Origin: Candidatus Atribacteria bacterium
GTDB lineage: Bacteria; Bipolaricaulota; Bipolaricaulia; UBA7950; UBA9294
Assembly (NCBI GenBank): GCA_004525685.1
Contig: SPBW01000113.1
Location: 1-7,008 of the forward strand
Length of the DNA: 7,008 nt
Direction of reading: 5' to 3'
Of the stretch, positions 1-5,844 are shown one piece after another. The notes under the pieces were generated by a model. That model was not told where the DNA came from. It searched no databases and worked only from the letters and a program-made list of their open reading frames with translations. The position numbers were made by a program, and so were the translations under genes. Position 1 is the stretch's first letter. Every line of letters begins with the position of its first letter.

Positions 1-150
1 AGAGCCATCGGCATGCGCCAGATTCGTCACGGCATTCGCGTCGCATTTGCTGAGCCCATCGCTGTGGCTTCAATCATCGAGAAGACGGGAATGGATGCCG
101 CCACGATCACTTCATACCTTGAGTCCCACTACCGCAGTCTTGGTTTCTAG
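1..150 (+). CDS. C-terminal end of an unidentified protein (5' truncated)
   Basis: A frame open from the first base of the window ends in TAG at 148-150 and encodes 49 residues. It has no early stop, ordinary amino-acid composition and a helical look (it contains IASIIEKTG-like and SYLESHYRSLGF segments, ending in Leu-Gly-Phe), which is what the end of a real globular protein looks like. The start lies outside the window. I see no motif that names a family. The plus strand downstream offers no clear intrinsic terminator close to the stop. The next intact gene, at 779-1048, lies on the opposite strand, so transcription converges here. Coding status is likely; the function is unknown. Confidence 0.5.
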   Translation, partial: RAIGMRQIRHGIRVAFAEPIAVASIIEKTGMDAATITSYLESHYRSLGF

Positions 151-153
151 TAT

Positions 154-498
154 GTGTGGGGTTTGCGACCGCAGGTTTGTTCGCAAGCTTCAGGAATCTT
201 CGCACGACAGGTCATGATCTCTGCAGAGGATCTTGAGACGAAGATGTTTGACGCGTATCCTCTGGTTGCTCGCGATCCTCCGAGCTCATCCAGAAGGAGG
301 CAAGTCGATGATTCAGTTCTCTGTCCAGACGAACTAGGCTGCCTCCTCCTCCATTACCTAAAGCATTCCATTTCAGTTACTCATGAGCCTCTCGGTACAA
401 CGCACATGCCGATGACTGAAGGTTTCAAACCGTTCTACCGATCAGTAGGATTCGTGGAGGCAGGCGGCATCGCCCGCCCCTGGATCAAGCAGTTCTAG
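154..498 (+). pseudogene. Degenerate or partial GNAT acetyltransferase-like frame
   Basis: The frame is open from a GTG at 154 to TAG at 496-498 (114 codons). Only the last half looks like a known protein. Around residues 60-76 there is a Gly-Cys-Leu-Leu-Leu-His-Tyr-Leu-Lys segment like the helix after the acetyl-CoA loop of GNAT enzymes. Residues 88-101 (TEGFKPFYRSVGFV) match the typical C-terminal 'PFY..lGF' motif of that superfamily. The first half has a Ser/Arg-rich stretch (residues 43-50) that looks out of frame, and neither GTG 154 nor ATG 214 has a good ribosome binding site. The only good one (AAGGAGG at 294-300) leads into a 9-codon frame at 308-337 in another phase. The simplest reading is a decayed or frameshifted acetyltransferase. 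A short genuine gene, or chance similarity, remains possible. Confidence 0.35.
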
Positions 499-509
499 AT
501 CGTTGCGGA

Positions 510-538
510 CGGCCGCCTTCCCCCTGGGCAGGCGGCCG
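510..538. repeat. GC-rich inverted repeat
   Basis: CGGCCGCC at 510-517 is perfectly complementary to GGCGGCCG at 531-538, separated by 13 bases. The hairpin starts 12 bases after the stop of the GNAT-like frame. No T-run follows on either strand, so it is not a classical intrinsic terminator. It could be a transcript-end hairpin, a dispersed palindromic element or a remnant. The rest of the interval up to 673 shows nothing I can support. Confidence 0.4.
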
Positions 539-673
539 CGCCGGCTGCGAGAGGAAGACGTGCGCGGCACAACGCGGATTGAGCAGAGGCAGCGTGGGCA
601 ATGAGAACAAGTGCCCTCTCGCAAGAGTGCTCGATTCCATGCGGTCGGCAGTGCTGAATGCAGGCCTCTTCGC

Positions 674-701
674 AAAAAACGAGCCCGGTCACTCGGGTCC
701 A
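674..701 (-). terminator. Probable intrinsic terminator of the lapA-like transcript
   Basis: Read on the minus strand, a hairpin formed by 701-694 and 687-680 (a CCCG/CGGG core extended by wobble pairs, with one mismatch) is followed at once by six T residues (the A-run at 674-679 on the plus strand). It lies about 80 bases after the stop of the LapA-like gene, with no gene in between. The hairpin core is short and imperfect, which limits confidence. The T-tract is the stronger part of the signal. Confidence 0.5.
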
Positions 702-778
702 AGCATCAAACAGTGGCTCAAGGAACTGGCAAGCCGATTCCCATCGTCTCTGCTCTTACTCAAGGACGCCTCTGAGGT

Positions 779-1048
779 CTAGATTGGCTCTTTGGGTGTA
801 GTCGGCTTCTTCTTCGGCGTAGGAGACGGCGGGACTTGCCGTGGTGCCGCTTTCTTCTTCTTCCATGGTCTGCCTAGAAGCACGCCAATAAGCAGCCCGA
901 CGACCAGACTCCCCGCCAGCAGCGACGTAATCGGCACAGACTGCAAGCTCCAGAACCACAGCTTGAATGACAGTACCTGTGTGTTCTGCGCGACCAGTGT
1001 CAGCGACAGAATGGCAAGAACAATAATGACCACGCTTCGTGCTCGCAT
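779..1048 (-). CDS. LapA-family (DUF1049) inner-membrane protein
   Basis: This 89-residue protein has the architecture of the lipopolysaccharide assembly protein A domain family: two membrane segments (about residues 5-20 and 38-59) joined by a short loop. The loop carries the family-typical pattern: an Ala-Gln-Asn-Thr at the end of the first segment, then a strand with Lys-Leu-Trp-Phe-Trp and Val-Pro-Ile, then a Leu-Leu-Ala-Gly helix start. The second segment ends in Gly-Arg followed by four lysines, which should place the tail in the cytoplasm. The tail (residues 66-89) is a Pro/Lys/Thr-rich linker rather than the coiled coil or helix common in relatives. The ATG at 1048-1046 is preceded by TAAGGGGGG (1063-1055 on the minus strand). 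In Gram-negative bacteria LapA acts with LapB in control of LPS synthesis. Members in other phyla have no known role, so function should not be transferred. It sits 55 bases after the DinB gene in the same direction. Confidence 0.85.
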   Translation of the reverse strand: MRARSVVIIVLAILSLTLVAQNTQVLSFKLWFWSLQSVPITSLLAGSLVVGLLIGVLLGRPWKKKKAAPRQVPPSPTPKKKPTTPKEPI

Positions 1049-1103
1049 GAGATTCCCCCCTTAGTGTCTTTGCAGTGTGCCCGAGACCGCGAACCAGAAC
1101 AAG

Positions 1104-1589
1104 TCAGCCTTCGGTCGCCATTCCCCACAGGTGCGCCGTATTGACGGGCTTGCCCTGCAGCTTGAGATAGTAGAACAGCTGGCTCTTGTGCACATCCAGG
1201 TGCATCACCATCTTGCTGAGAGAATAGCCGAGGGGCATAGGTTTCTTCCCCCACGGCGCTTCCACCATGCGGTCGGTAAGGTCGTCGTCAGACAGCCCTT
1301 CGAGCAGTTCCAGTGCCAGCGCCTTGTCGGCATGGAGCCGGGCGCGCGCCTCCATGACTGACGGACAGGCTCCAACGCTCTCTTCGAACGCCCACTCGCC
1401 GGTGATGAATCCCTTGAACATCGAGCCGCAAGCATCGGACAGGTGATGAACGAGCTGCCCGGTCGTCATCCAGTTCTCGCCCGTCGCAGGCTTCCATTCG
1501 AGCTGCTCATCCTCGACCAACCTCAGCAGTCCCTCGGCGGCTCGATACGCGTCGTTCACTTGCTCGGTCAACACCGATTGCCAACTCAT
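1104..1589 (-). CDS. DinB-family (DinB_2/DUF664-like) four-helix-bundle protein
   Basis: The protein has 161 residues, the usual length for a single DinB-like domain. This fold is a four-helix bundle that often binds a divalent metal through three histidines. The expected pattern is visible: a helix with His48-His49 followed by Ser-Asp-Ala (in the form 'QLVHHLSDA'), then a late helix with His130 and His134 spaced three apart ('MHLDVHKSQLFYYL'), then 'KLQGKPVNT', which is the typical end of the domain. The N-terminal helix ends in a 'W.PATGENWM' turn, also common in the family. The ATG at 1589-1587 has a GAAGG site at 1599-1595. Relatives include damage-inducible DinB of Bacillus, thiol-dependent enzymes such as bacillithiol transferases, and many proteins without known function. 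The substrate cannot be read from the sequence. It follows the FAD dehydrogenase after 84 bases, with no convincing promoter or terminator between them, so co-transcription is possible. Confidence 0.85.
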   Translation of the reverse strand: MSWQSVLTEQVNDAYRAAEGLLRLVEDEQLEWKPATGENWMTTGQLVHHLSDACGSMFKGFITGEWAFEESVGACPSVMEARARLHADKALALELLEGLSDDDLTDRMVEAPWGKKPMPLGYSLSKMVMHLDVHKSQLFYYLKLQGKPVNTAHLWGMATEG

Positions 1590-1673
1590 TCAAACCTTCA
1601 ATCTCTCAGACCCAACACACAAGCTCTCATCATGACACCGCATGCCTGCACAACGCGGGCTGGGGCGTTCGAA

Positions 1674-3002
1674 TTAGCTGGCCTTGGCCTCAATGTGCCG
1701 TGCGGCGTAGATACCGGTGACTGCCGAAAACACGATGCCGCGCGAATGACCCGAAGCGTCGCCCGCGACGTAGAAGCCGGGCAGCTTCGTCTCCATACCG
1801 GCTTGCACATCATAGCGCGTGTCATAGAACTTAATCTCGGGCGCATAGATCAGCGTACTGTCGGCCGCCAATCCCGGGATGACGCGGTCAAGGCGCTCAA
1901 TCGCTTCTAGCAGATTGAGCACAATGCGCTGCGGCAAGGCCATCGAGATATCTCCAGGCGTAACTTGCTCCAGCGTGGGATGGATGGGCAATCTGCGAAT
2001 GCGATCTATCGTCGAGCGCCGACCTTGCTGCAAGTCTTTGAGCCTTTGCAGAATGGGGTGCCCTCCGCCGATTGTTGACGCCAGCTGAGCCACCGCGCGT
2101 CCGTACTGCGTCGTGTCCTCCACGGGATCCGTCAGCTCCATGTGCACGAGCAATGCGAAGTTCGTGTTGTCCGACTTACGCTTGTTCTCCGCGTGGCCGT
2201 TGACCAACACGAAGTCCTCGTGATCCTCACGCACCACGAAGCCGCGGGGATTGGTGCAGAAAGTACGCACCATGTCGTCGTACGTGGACGTGAGCACACG
2301 GAGCTTAGCGTCGTACATGACCCGCTCGATCGACTCATACAACTCCGCCGGGAACTCAACGCGAACGCCGATGTCCAGCGGGCCGAACGCAGGACCTACG
2401 CCCAGCTTTCTGGTCTGCTCGCGCAGCCAGTAGGCGCCGACGCGGCCAGGGGCTGCAATCACGCTCCTTGCATGCACCGACCCACCGGATGTGTCGAGCC
2501 GGAAGCCCGAATCCTCAGCCGCAATGGCACCAACTTTCGTCGACAGCCGAAACTCAATCCCTCTGTCAAGCAGATCGTGATACAGATTGTCAATGACGCC
2601 GCGAATGGTCACCGTTCCAATGTGGCGCTGACGTCCGGCAATGAACTCAATACCCGCTTGCGAGGCCGTTTGCTTGAGCTGCGCAAGATCGTGCGCATTC
2701 TCGCCGGAGTACTGGGCCGGAGCGCCGCACCGCGTGAACTCAGCGTCGACTTGCTCGATCAGCGCATCGAGCTCCGTCGAAGAACACCCGATCGCCTGGG
2801 GGTTCCCTCCGATCTTGGAACTCAGATTCAGCTTCCCATCCGAAAAAGTACCGCCACCGCCTACACCCGAAGTGATGCTTGTACGCTCTTTTGGCGGCAG
2901 GCCGCTCTCCAGGATAACAACGCGCAAGTCGGTGTCCGCCAATTCCAATGCGGCAAACATGCCGGCCGAACCGGCTCCAATGATGGCAACATCGTAGGTC
3001 AT
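1674..3002 (-). CDS. FAD-dependent dehydrogenase (COG2509-like NAD(P)/FAD oxidoreductase)
   Basis: This 442-residue flavoprotein begins with a Rossmann dinucleotide-binding motif, GAGSAG at residues 9-14. The acidic residue expected at the end of the second strand is Glu32 (VVILES). Residues 46-58 (GVGGGGTFSDGKL) match the Gly-rich 'GGAGAFSDGKL' block characteristic of the uncharacterised FAD-dependent dehydrogenases of COG2509. Residues 249-260 (CTNPRGFVVRED) fit the family's 'C..P.G.V' segment. The C-terminal FAD-binding motif is YVAGDASGHSRGI (411-423), followed by a helix running to the end. Length is normal for the family and both ends look complete. The ATG at 3002-3000 has AGAAGG at 3014-3009, six bases upstream. 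The physiological substrate of the family is unknown to me; it should be a cytoplasmic oxidoreductase. It is separated from the preceding acyl-CoA operon by a terminator and probably has its own promoter. Confidence 0.9.
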   Translation of the reverse strand: MTYDVAIIGAGSAGMFAALELADTDLRVVILESGLPPKERTSITSGVGGGGTFSDGKLNLSSKIGGNPQAIGCSSTELDALIEQVDAEFTRCGAPAQYSGENAHDLAQLKQTASQAGIEFIAGRQRHIGTVTIRGVIDNLYHDLLDRGIEFRLSTKVGAIAAEDSGFRLDTSGGSVHARSVIAAPGRVGAYWLREQTRKLGVGPAFGPLDIGVRVEFPAELYESIERVMYDAKLRVLTSTYDDMVRTFCTNPRGFVVREDHEDFVLVNGHAENKRKSDNTNFALLVHMELTDPVEDTTQYGRAVAQLASTIGGGHPILQRLKDLQQGRRSTIDRIRRLPIHPTLEQVTPGDISMALPQRIVLNLLEAIERLDRVIPGLAADSTLIYAPEIKFYDTRYDVQAGMETKLPGFYVAGDASGHSRGIVFSAVTGIYAARHIEAKAS

Positions 3003-3053
3003 GCAGAACCTTCTTTCATCGCTCAGGAGTGAGCTTCGGATTGAGACCCTCGC

Positions 3054-3081
3054 ATCCTACGCATCGCCAGCGAGAAAGCAA
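3054..3081 (-). promoter_or_regulatory. Candidate promoter for the FAD dehydrogenase gene
   Basis: On the minus strand a TTGCTT box (3081-3076) and a TAGGAT box (3059-3054) are separated by 16 bases, placing a transcript start near 3047 and giving a leader of about 45 bases. The match is partial (three and four of six consensus positions). It is supported mainly by the need for a new start after the terminator immediately upstream. The -35 box touches the foot of that terminator hairpin. Confidence 0.3.
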
Positions 3082-3114
3082 ATCGGGTGCCTGACGTTGT
3101 CCAGGCACCCGATT
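3081..3114 (-). terminator. Intrinsic terminator of the thiolase/DUF35 operon
   Basis: A perfect 13-base-pair inverted repeat pairs 3114-3102 with 3093-3081, enclosing an 8-base loop. It starts 17 bases after the stop of the DUF35 gene. Read on the minus strand, the hairpin is followed by a T-rich stretch (TTTGCTTTCT, counting the last stem bases). The hairpin is long and very stable while the T-tract is interrupted, so termination may be partial. Confidence 0.75.
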
Positions 3115-3131
3115 CCCAAGCGTTTCCGTCT

Positions 3132-3473
3132 CTAGACGGCGACGAACTGCAATCCTTGGATGGCGCCTTCCGCCATCTCTCTCACGGTTCCGATCGTCGT
3201 CTTCACTCGCATTCCCAATTTCGGCTTGTCAGCCAGAAGATGCCCCGTCACACGAACGCCGTCATCCAGCTCTACGATGGCCAGTCGCAGATAACGGGTC
3301 TCGTACTCGACAGCCAACGCATAGACGTCGGTATACGTGAGCACCTTGCCTTCGCCTTCGATGACTACGGTCTCGAAGGTTTCGTTGCGGCAGCTAGGGC
3401 ACACAGCGTGTGTTGGATAGCTCACCGTGCCGCAGGAGCTGCACTTCATGCCGGTCACTTTCATGCTCATCAT
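3132..3473 (-). CDS. DUF35-type zinc-ribbon / OB-fold acyl-CoA-associated protein
   Basis: The product (113 residues from the first ATG) has a rubredoxin-like zinc ribbon, Cys11-x2-Cys14-x10-Cys25-x2-Cys28. An OB-fold region follows (about residues 40-113), with a 'GKVLTYTDVYA' strand and a basic 'KPKLGMRV' turn. This is the layout of the DUF35 family (COG1545), small partners that bind and stabilise thiolase-fold enzymes and may help deliver CoA substrates. The first ATG (3473-3471) overlaps the thiolase stop as ATGA. A strong GAGGGAGG site at 3482-3475 is only one base from it. The in-frame ATGs at 3470 and 3464 are 4 and 10 bases away, so actual initiation could be at either of these and would shorten the protein by one or three residues. 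The stop is followed by a terminator, so this is the last gene of the operon. Confidence 0.88.
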   Translation of the reverse strand: MMSMKVTGMKCSSCGTVSYPTHAVCPSCRNETFETVVIEGEGKVLTYTDVYALAVEYETRYLRLAIVELDDGVRVTGHLLADKPKLGMRVKTTIGTVREMAEGAIQGLQFVAV

Positions 3474-4651
3474 GCCTCCCTCTGCAGAACGCTTGCCACA
3501 ACGTTGTTCCCGAACCCACCGAAATTGCAGGCATACGCGATTTTGGCGTCCTTCACTTGGCGCTCGCCGCACTCGCCGCGAAGCTGCCACGTGAGTTCAA
3601 CCAGTTGCGCCACGCCGGTGGCGCCCACAGGATGCCCCTTGGCCTTGAGTCCGCCCGAGGGATTGATGGGCAGCCGGCCGCCGAGCTGGGTGTCCCCGCG
3701 CTCGAGTGCCTTGTGTCCTTCCCCTCGCGGGAAGAAGCCTGAGGCTTCGGACTCCGCAATCTCCAGGATCGTAAATGCGTCGTGCAGCTCAGCCACATCC
3801 ACATCCTCTGGCTTCAGCCCAGCGCGTCGAAAAGCCTGCTCAGCAGCGATGCGAACCGACTTCAGGTCGGTGGGATCTTTGCGCTCATGCACGGTATGTG
3901 TATCGGTCGCTTGTCCCATACCGGCAAGCCGCACTTTCGGCCCCTTGAGCTTGGCGGCCACCTCTTGAGACACCAGTACAAGCGAGGCGGCCCCATCCGA
4001 CACTGGGCAGCAGTCGAACATGTGGAGAGGTTCGGCAATGGGCGGGTTGTTCACGACTGCTTCGGGGAGCGTGAGGATTCCCTCCATGGTGATCGTCTGC
4101 TGGATGTGTGCATAGGGATTCTTGGCAGCGTTGGCGTGATTCTTGATGGCCACCATGGCCAGGTGCTTGCGCTCCACTCCATGCTTCTCCATGAACAGCC
4201 TGGCAAACAGACCGGCCAGCGACGGAAGGGTCACGCCGTAGATGTATTCGGCGATGGGATGCGACAGGCTGGCGACAAAGTCCGTGCCCTCCATCCCGTT
4301 GACGACGCGCATGCGCTCAACCCCTGTGACGAGGACGACATCCGCCATTCCCGAGGCGATGGCTTGGAATCCAACCTTGACCGCGGAGGCACCGGATGCC
4401 GGTCCATTCTCCACTGATTCAGCCGCAGCCGGATACAGCGCCAATTGATCGACCAGCGCACTGCCAAGCGCCGTCTGGCGATTGATGCGAGCCGCGCCCA
4501 TGTTGGCGACAACCACGCCATCGACAGGGACGCCGCCCAGATTGGCGTGCTTTAATGCAGCCAGCGACGCAACACTTGCCAATTGCATGAGCGGCCACTC
4601 AGAGCGGCCAAAACGTGTCATGCCCGCGCCAGCGATGTAGACAGATTTCAT
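3470..4651 (-). CDS. Thiolase-superfamily protein of the SCP-x/DUF35-partnered type, lacking the nucleophilic Cys
   Basis: The protein has 393 residues, the normal thiolase length. N-terminal half: the strand 'MKSVYIAGAGMTRFG' and the central segment 'ESVENGPASGASAV' (78-91). In active thiolases of this type the latter reads ENxCASG, so Pro84 stands where the acyl-carrying cysteine should be. The family block 'CCPVSDGAA' (214-222) is intact. C-terminal half: 'LHDAF' with His290, 'NPSGGLKAKGHPVGATG' (330-346) with His340, and 'CNFGGFGNN' from Cys375. The catalytic base region is therefore retained while the nucleophile is not. Some thiolase-fold proteins paired with DUF35 partners, such as the steroid side-chain enzyme Ltp2 with ChsH2, are aldolases instead of thiolases. 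That is a possible role here, but the substrate is unknown. The start at ATG 4651-4649 is fixed by AAGGAGGG just upstream; that site lies within the last codons of the previous gene, whose stop is two bases away. It should be a cytoplasmic acyl-CoA enzyme acting with the next gene product. Confidence 0.9.
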   Translation of the reverse strand: MKSVYIAGAGMTRFGRSEWPLMQLASVASLAALKHANLGGVPVDGVVVANMGAARINRQTALGSALVDQLALYPAAAESVENGPASGASAVKVGFQAIASGMADVVLVTGVERMRVVNGMEGTDFVASLSHPIAEYIYGVTLPSLAGLFARLFMEKHGVERKHLAMVAIKNHANAAKNPYAHIQQTITMEGILTLPEAVVNNPPIAEPLHMFDCCPVSDGAASLVLVSQEVAAKLKGPKVRLAGMGQATDTHTVHERKDPTDLKSVRIAAEQAFRRAGLKPEDVDVAELHDAFTILEIAESEASGFFPRGEGHKALERGDTQLGGRLPINPSGGLKAKGHPVGATGVAQLVELTWQLRGECGERQVKDAKIAYACNFGGFGNNVVASVLQREA

Positions 4652-4653
4652 CT

Positions 4654-5343
4654 CTATCCCTCCTTCTCGCCGGCGACTTGCCGCACGACCGTCTCTTGTC
4701 GCGGCAAGAGGATCGTCTGAGCCGACTTCATCAGTTCCTCTGAAATCGGCCGACGGCCGGATACGAGCCGTGGCTTGGCAGCGTAGTAGGTGTCCTTGGG
4801 AAGCACCCACGAAGGAACACCGCCCAATTCATGCTGGACCTCGAATCTCTTCTCGAGAGGATACTCAATCATCCATCGGCGGAAGCCAATGGGGCTCTCA
4901 GCTACGATTAGCACTTCCTCTTGCTGGCAATGCTCAATGTGGTACTCCATCTTAGCAGCGAACAGATGCGAGCCGACGCGAAGTCCGCGACGAATGGTGA
5001 GCGTGTGATAGCTCATTCCCGTCTTCTCATTCACCAAGCGGCCATTGACCATGCCCGCCAGCACGCCATCGATGAGTCCCGCCAGCACGTACTCGTCTTT
5101 GACTCTGAAGCGTTTGTACGCAAGCAGCTCGCCAAACAGTCGCGCGCCCACAACATCGTAGAAATCGCGCTCGACGAGGAGCAATGGGTAAATCGCCTCA
5201 AGAAGCGTTGGAACCTCTTCACGCGCCACCTGTCGAACCACCATTACCTCGCCGCTTGCCAGAGTAATTGCTTTGGGTGGATAGTCTGGCATCTCCATTG
5301 CCGGAGGCCGCAGCAGAGCTTCAAGATCGCTAATGTTGCCCAT
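4654..5343 (-). CDS. GNAT-like protein of unknown function, first gene of the thiolase/DUF35 operon
   Basis: The 229-residue protein has no signal peptide or membrane segment. The middle resembles a GNAT acyltransferase fold: strands 'EYVLAGLIDGVLAGMVNGRLV' (about 84-104, given in part) and 'SYHTLTI' (111-117), then RRGLRVGSHLF (118-128). The last fits the R/QxxGxG/A pyrophosphate loop and helix that bind acetyl-CoA. A strand 'EEVLIVAES' (142-150) and an RRWMIEYPLEKRFE segment (155-168) follow. The C-terminal 60 residues do not resemble anything I recognise. The ATG at 5343-5341 is chosen over one five codons upstream because AAAGGAGAGG (5355-5346) directly precedes it and would otherwise lie within the coding region. 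The stop is two bases before the thiolase start, so translation is probably coupled. A role linked to the acyl-CoA chemistry of its neighbours is inference. The fold assignment is moderate, the reality of the gene is strong. Confidence 0.7.
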   Translation of the reverse strand: MGNISDLEALLRPPAMEMPDYPPKAITLASGEVMVVRQVAREEVPTLLEAIYPLLLVERDFYDVVGARLFGELLAYKRFRVKDEYVLAGLIDGVLAGMVNGRLVNEKTGMSYHTLTIRRGLRVGSHLFAAKMEYHIEHCQQEEVLIVAESPIGFRRWMIEYPLEKRFEVQHELGGVPSWVLPKDTYYAAKPRLVSGRRPISEELMKSAQTILLPRQETVVRQVAGEKEG

Positions 5344-5375
5344 ACCCTCTCCTTTCAAGAACGCGTGCTTGGGTT

Positions 5376-5397
5376 GATCGGATCTAAGAATCGGATC
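5376..5397 (-). promoter_or_regulatory. Operator-like repeat in the operon leader
   Basis: Between the predicted transcript start (about 5424) and the first gene, ATCGGATC occurs twice, at 5377-5384 and 5390-5397, with a 13-base period. The same bases also form an imperfect palindrome: GATCGGAT (5376-5383), six bases, ATCGGATC (5390-5397), with seven of eight arm positions symmetrical. The location and symmetry suit binding of a dimeric repressor as a roadblock, but no regulator gene of a matching type is visible in the window. Chance is possible. Confidence 0.35.
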
Positions 5398-5430
5398 GCT
5401 CTTCTAGTCGTCATGCTGTCAGTCAACCTT

Positions 5431-5459
5431 ACAATACGGCTTGGCCGAAGCCACGTCAA
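5431..5459 (-). promoter_or_regulatory. Sigma-70/sigma-A type promoter of the GNAT-like/thiolase/DUF35 operon
   Basis: On the minus strand TTGACG (5459-5454) is followed after exactly 17 bases by TATTGT (5436-5431), matching five and four of six consensus positions. The transcript would start near 5424 and have a leader of about 80 bases before the ATG at 5343, containing the operator-like repeat and a strong ribosome binding site. No other good promoter is visible for these three genes. Confidence 0.6.
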
Positions 5460-5764
5460 CGCAGAAAGCTCTCCGGCAAGATTACTCATCGTGATTGACT
5501 ACGTGCTAGGCAGCCTGCTTCACTCTATGTTGACCGAACCCGCAACTCTGAGAAGCTCGGATTGAGGCCATCGGCGTGCGTCTGCAGACAGGCGACTTAT
5601 GATTCCCCGTGCGTCCAACGTGCATTTCGGCAGTTTTGGGACCCTCATCCTTGTTGTTTTGTTTATTCCGTTACCTGGAATTAACTAACGCTGTAATCCA
5701 GTTGGTATCGGGATTATTGAATTCTGATGGTCCGATCGTACAGGCCAAATGGGGGGCTGGGGAA
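5460..5764. other. Intergenic region between divergent transcription units
   Basis: This stretch of about 300 bases separates the leftward acyl-CoA operon from the rightward ribbon-helix-helix gene. Short open frames exist, but none has a ribosome binding site or protein-like composition. The part after about 5640 is visibly more AT-rich (TTGTTGTTTTGTTTATT at 5650-5666), which may help open the DNA or serve as an upstream promoter element. I see no tRNA, riboswitch or repeat here. Confidence 0.45.
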
Positions 5765-5793
5765 TTGAATGGTGTCCAAAAGTGTTGTTTAAT
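5765..5793 (+). promoter_or_regulatory. Promoter of the ribbon-helix-helix gene, with overlapping symmetric half-sites
   Basis: TTGAAT (5765-5770), a 17-base spacer and TTTAAT (5788-5793) match four and five of six sigma-70 consensus positions. Transcription would start near 5800, leaving a leader of about 45 bases. Half-sites TTGTT (5785-5789) and AACAA (5798-5802) form an inverted repeat over the -10 box. The second arm also takes part in the small palindrome ACAATCGGTTGT (5799-5810). That arrangement suits autoregulation by the encoded DNA-binding protein, though this is inferred from symmetry only. Confidence 0.55.
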
Positions 5794-5844
5794 GAGGAAC
5801 AATCGGTTGTAGCACATAACGCCAACGCAGGAAGGGGGTTTCTT

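Noticed and set aside
308..337. Nine-codon frame MIQFSVQTN behind a strong AAGGAGG site
   Set aside because: Too short to support as a gene, with no attenuation structure or downstream partner; more likely part of the decayed GNAT-like region.
295..347. Inverted repeat AGGAGGCA / TGCCTCCT with a 37-base loop
   Set aside because: The arms are short purine/pyrimidine-rich strings and the loop is long, so chance pairing is likely; no T-run follows.
579..782. Plus-strand 67-codon frame ending against the LapA-like gene
   Set aside because: It starts at a TTG without a ribosome binding site, has no recognisable motif, and overlaps the minus-strand terminator.
2142..3032. Long plus-strand open frame (296 codons) opposite the FAD dehydrogenase gene
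   Set aside because: It is antisense to a clearly recognisable flavoprotein; its translation has no motif and a composition typical of the reverse complement of a GC-rich gene.
3474..3590. Extended DUF35 start at 3590
   Set aside because: The extra residues overlap the thiolase C-terminus in another frame and precede the zinc ribbon with non-family sequence; ATG starts at 3473-3464 have a strong ribosome binding site.
3087..4417. Plus-strand open frames of 200-300 codons opposite the DUF35 and thiolase genes
   Set aside because: The minus strand encodes intact zinc-ribbon and thiolase motifs with proper ribosome binding sites and overlaps; the plus-strand frames have neither.
4652..4810. 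Extended thiolase start at 4810
   Set aside because: The extra 53 codons overlap the upstream gene and read as Arg-rich out-of-frame sequence; ATG 4651 has AAGGAGGG directly upstream and begins with the typical thiolase N-terminus.
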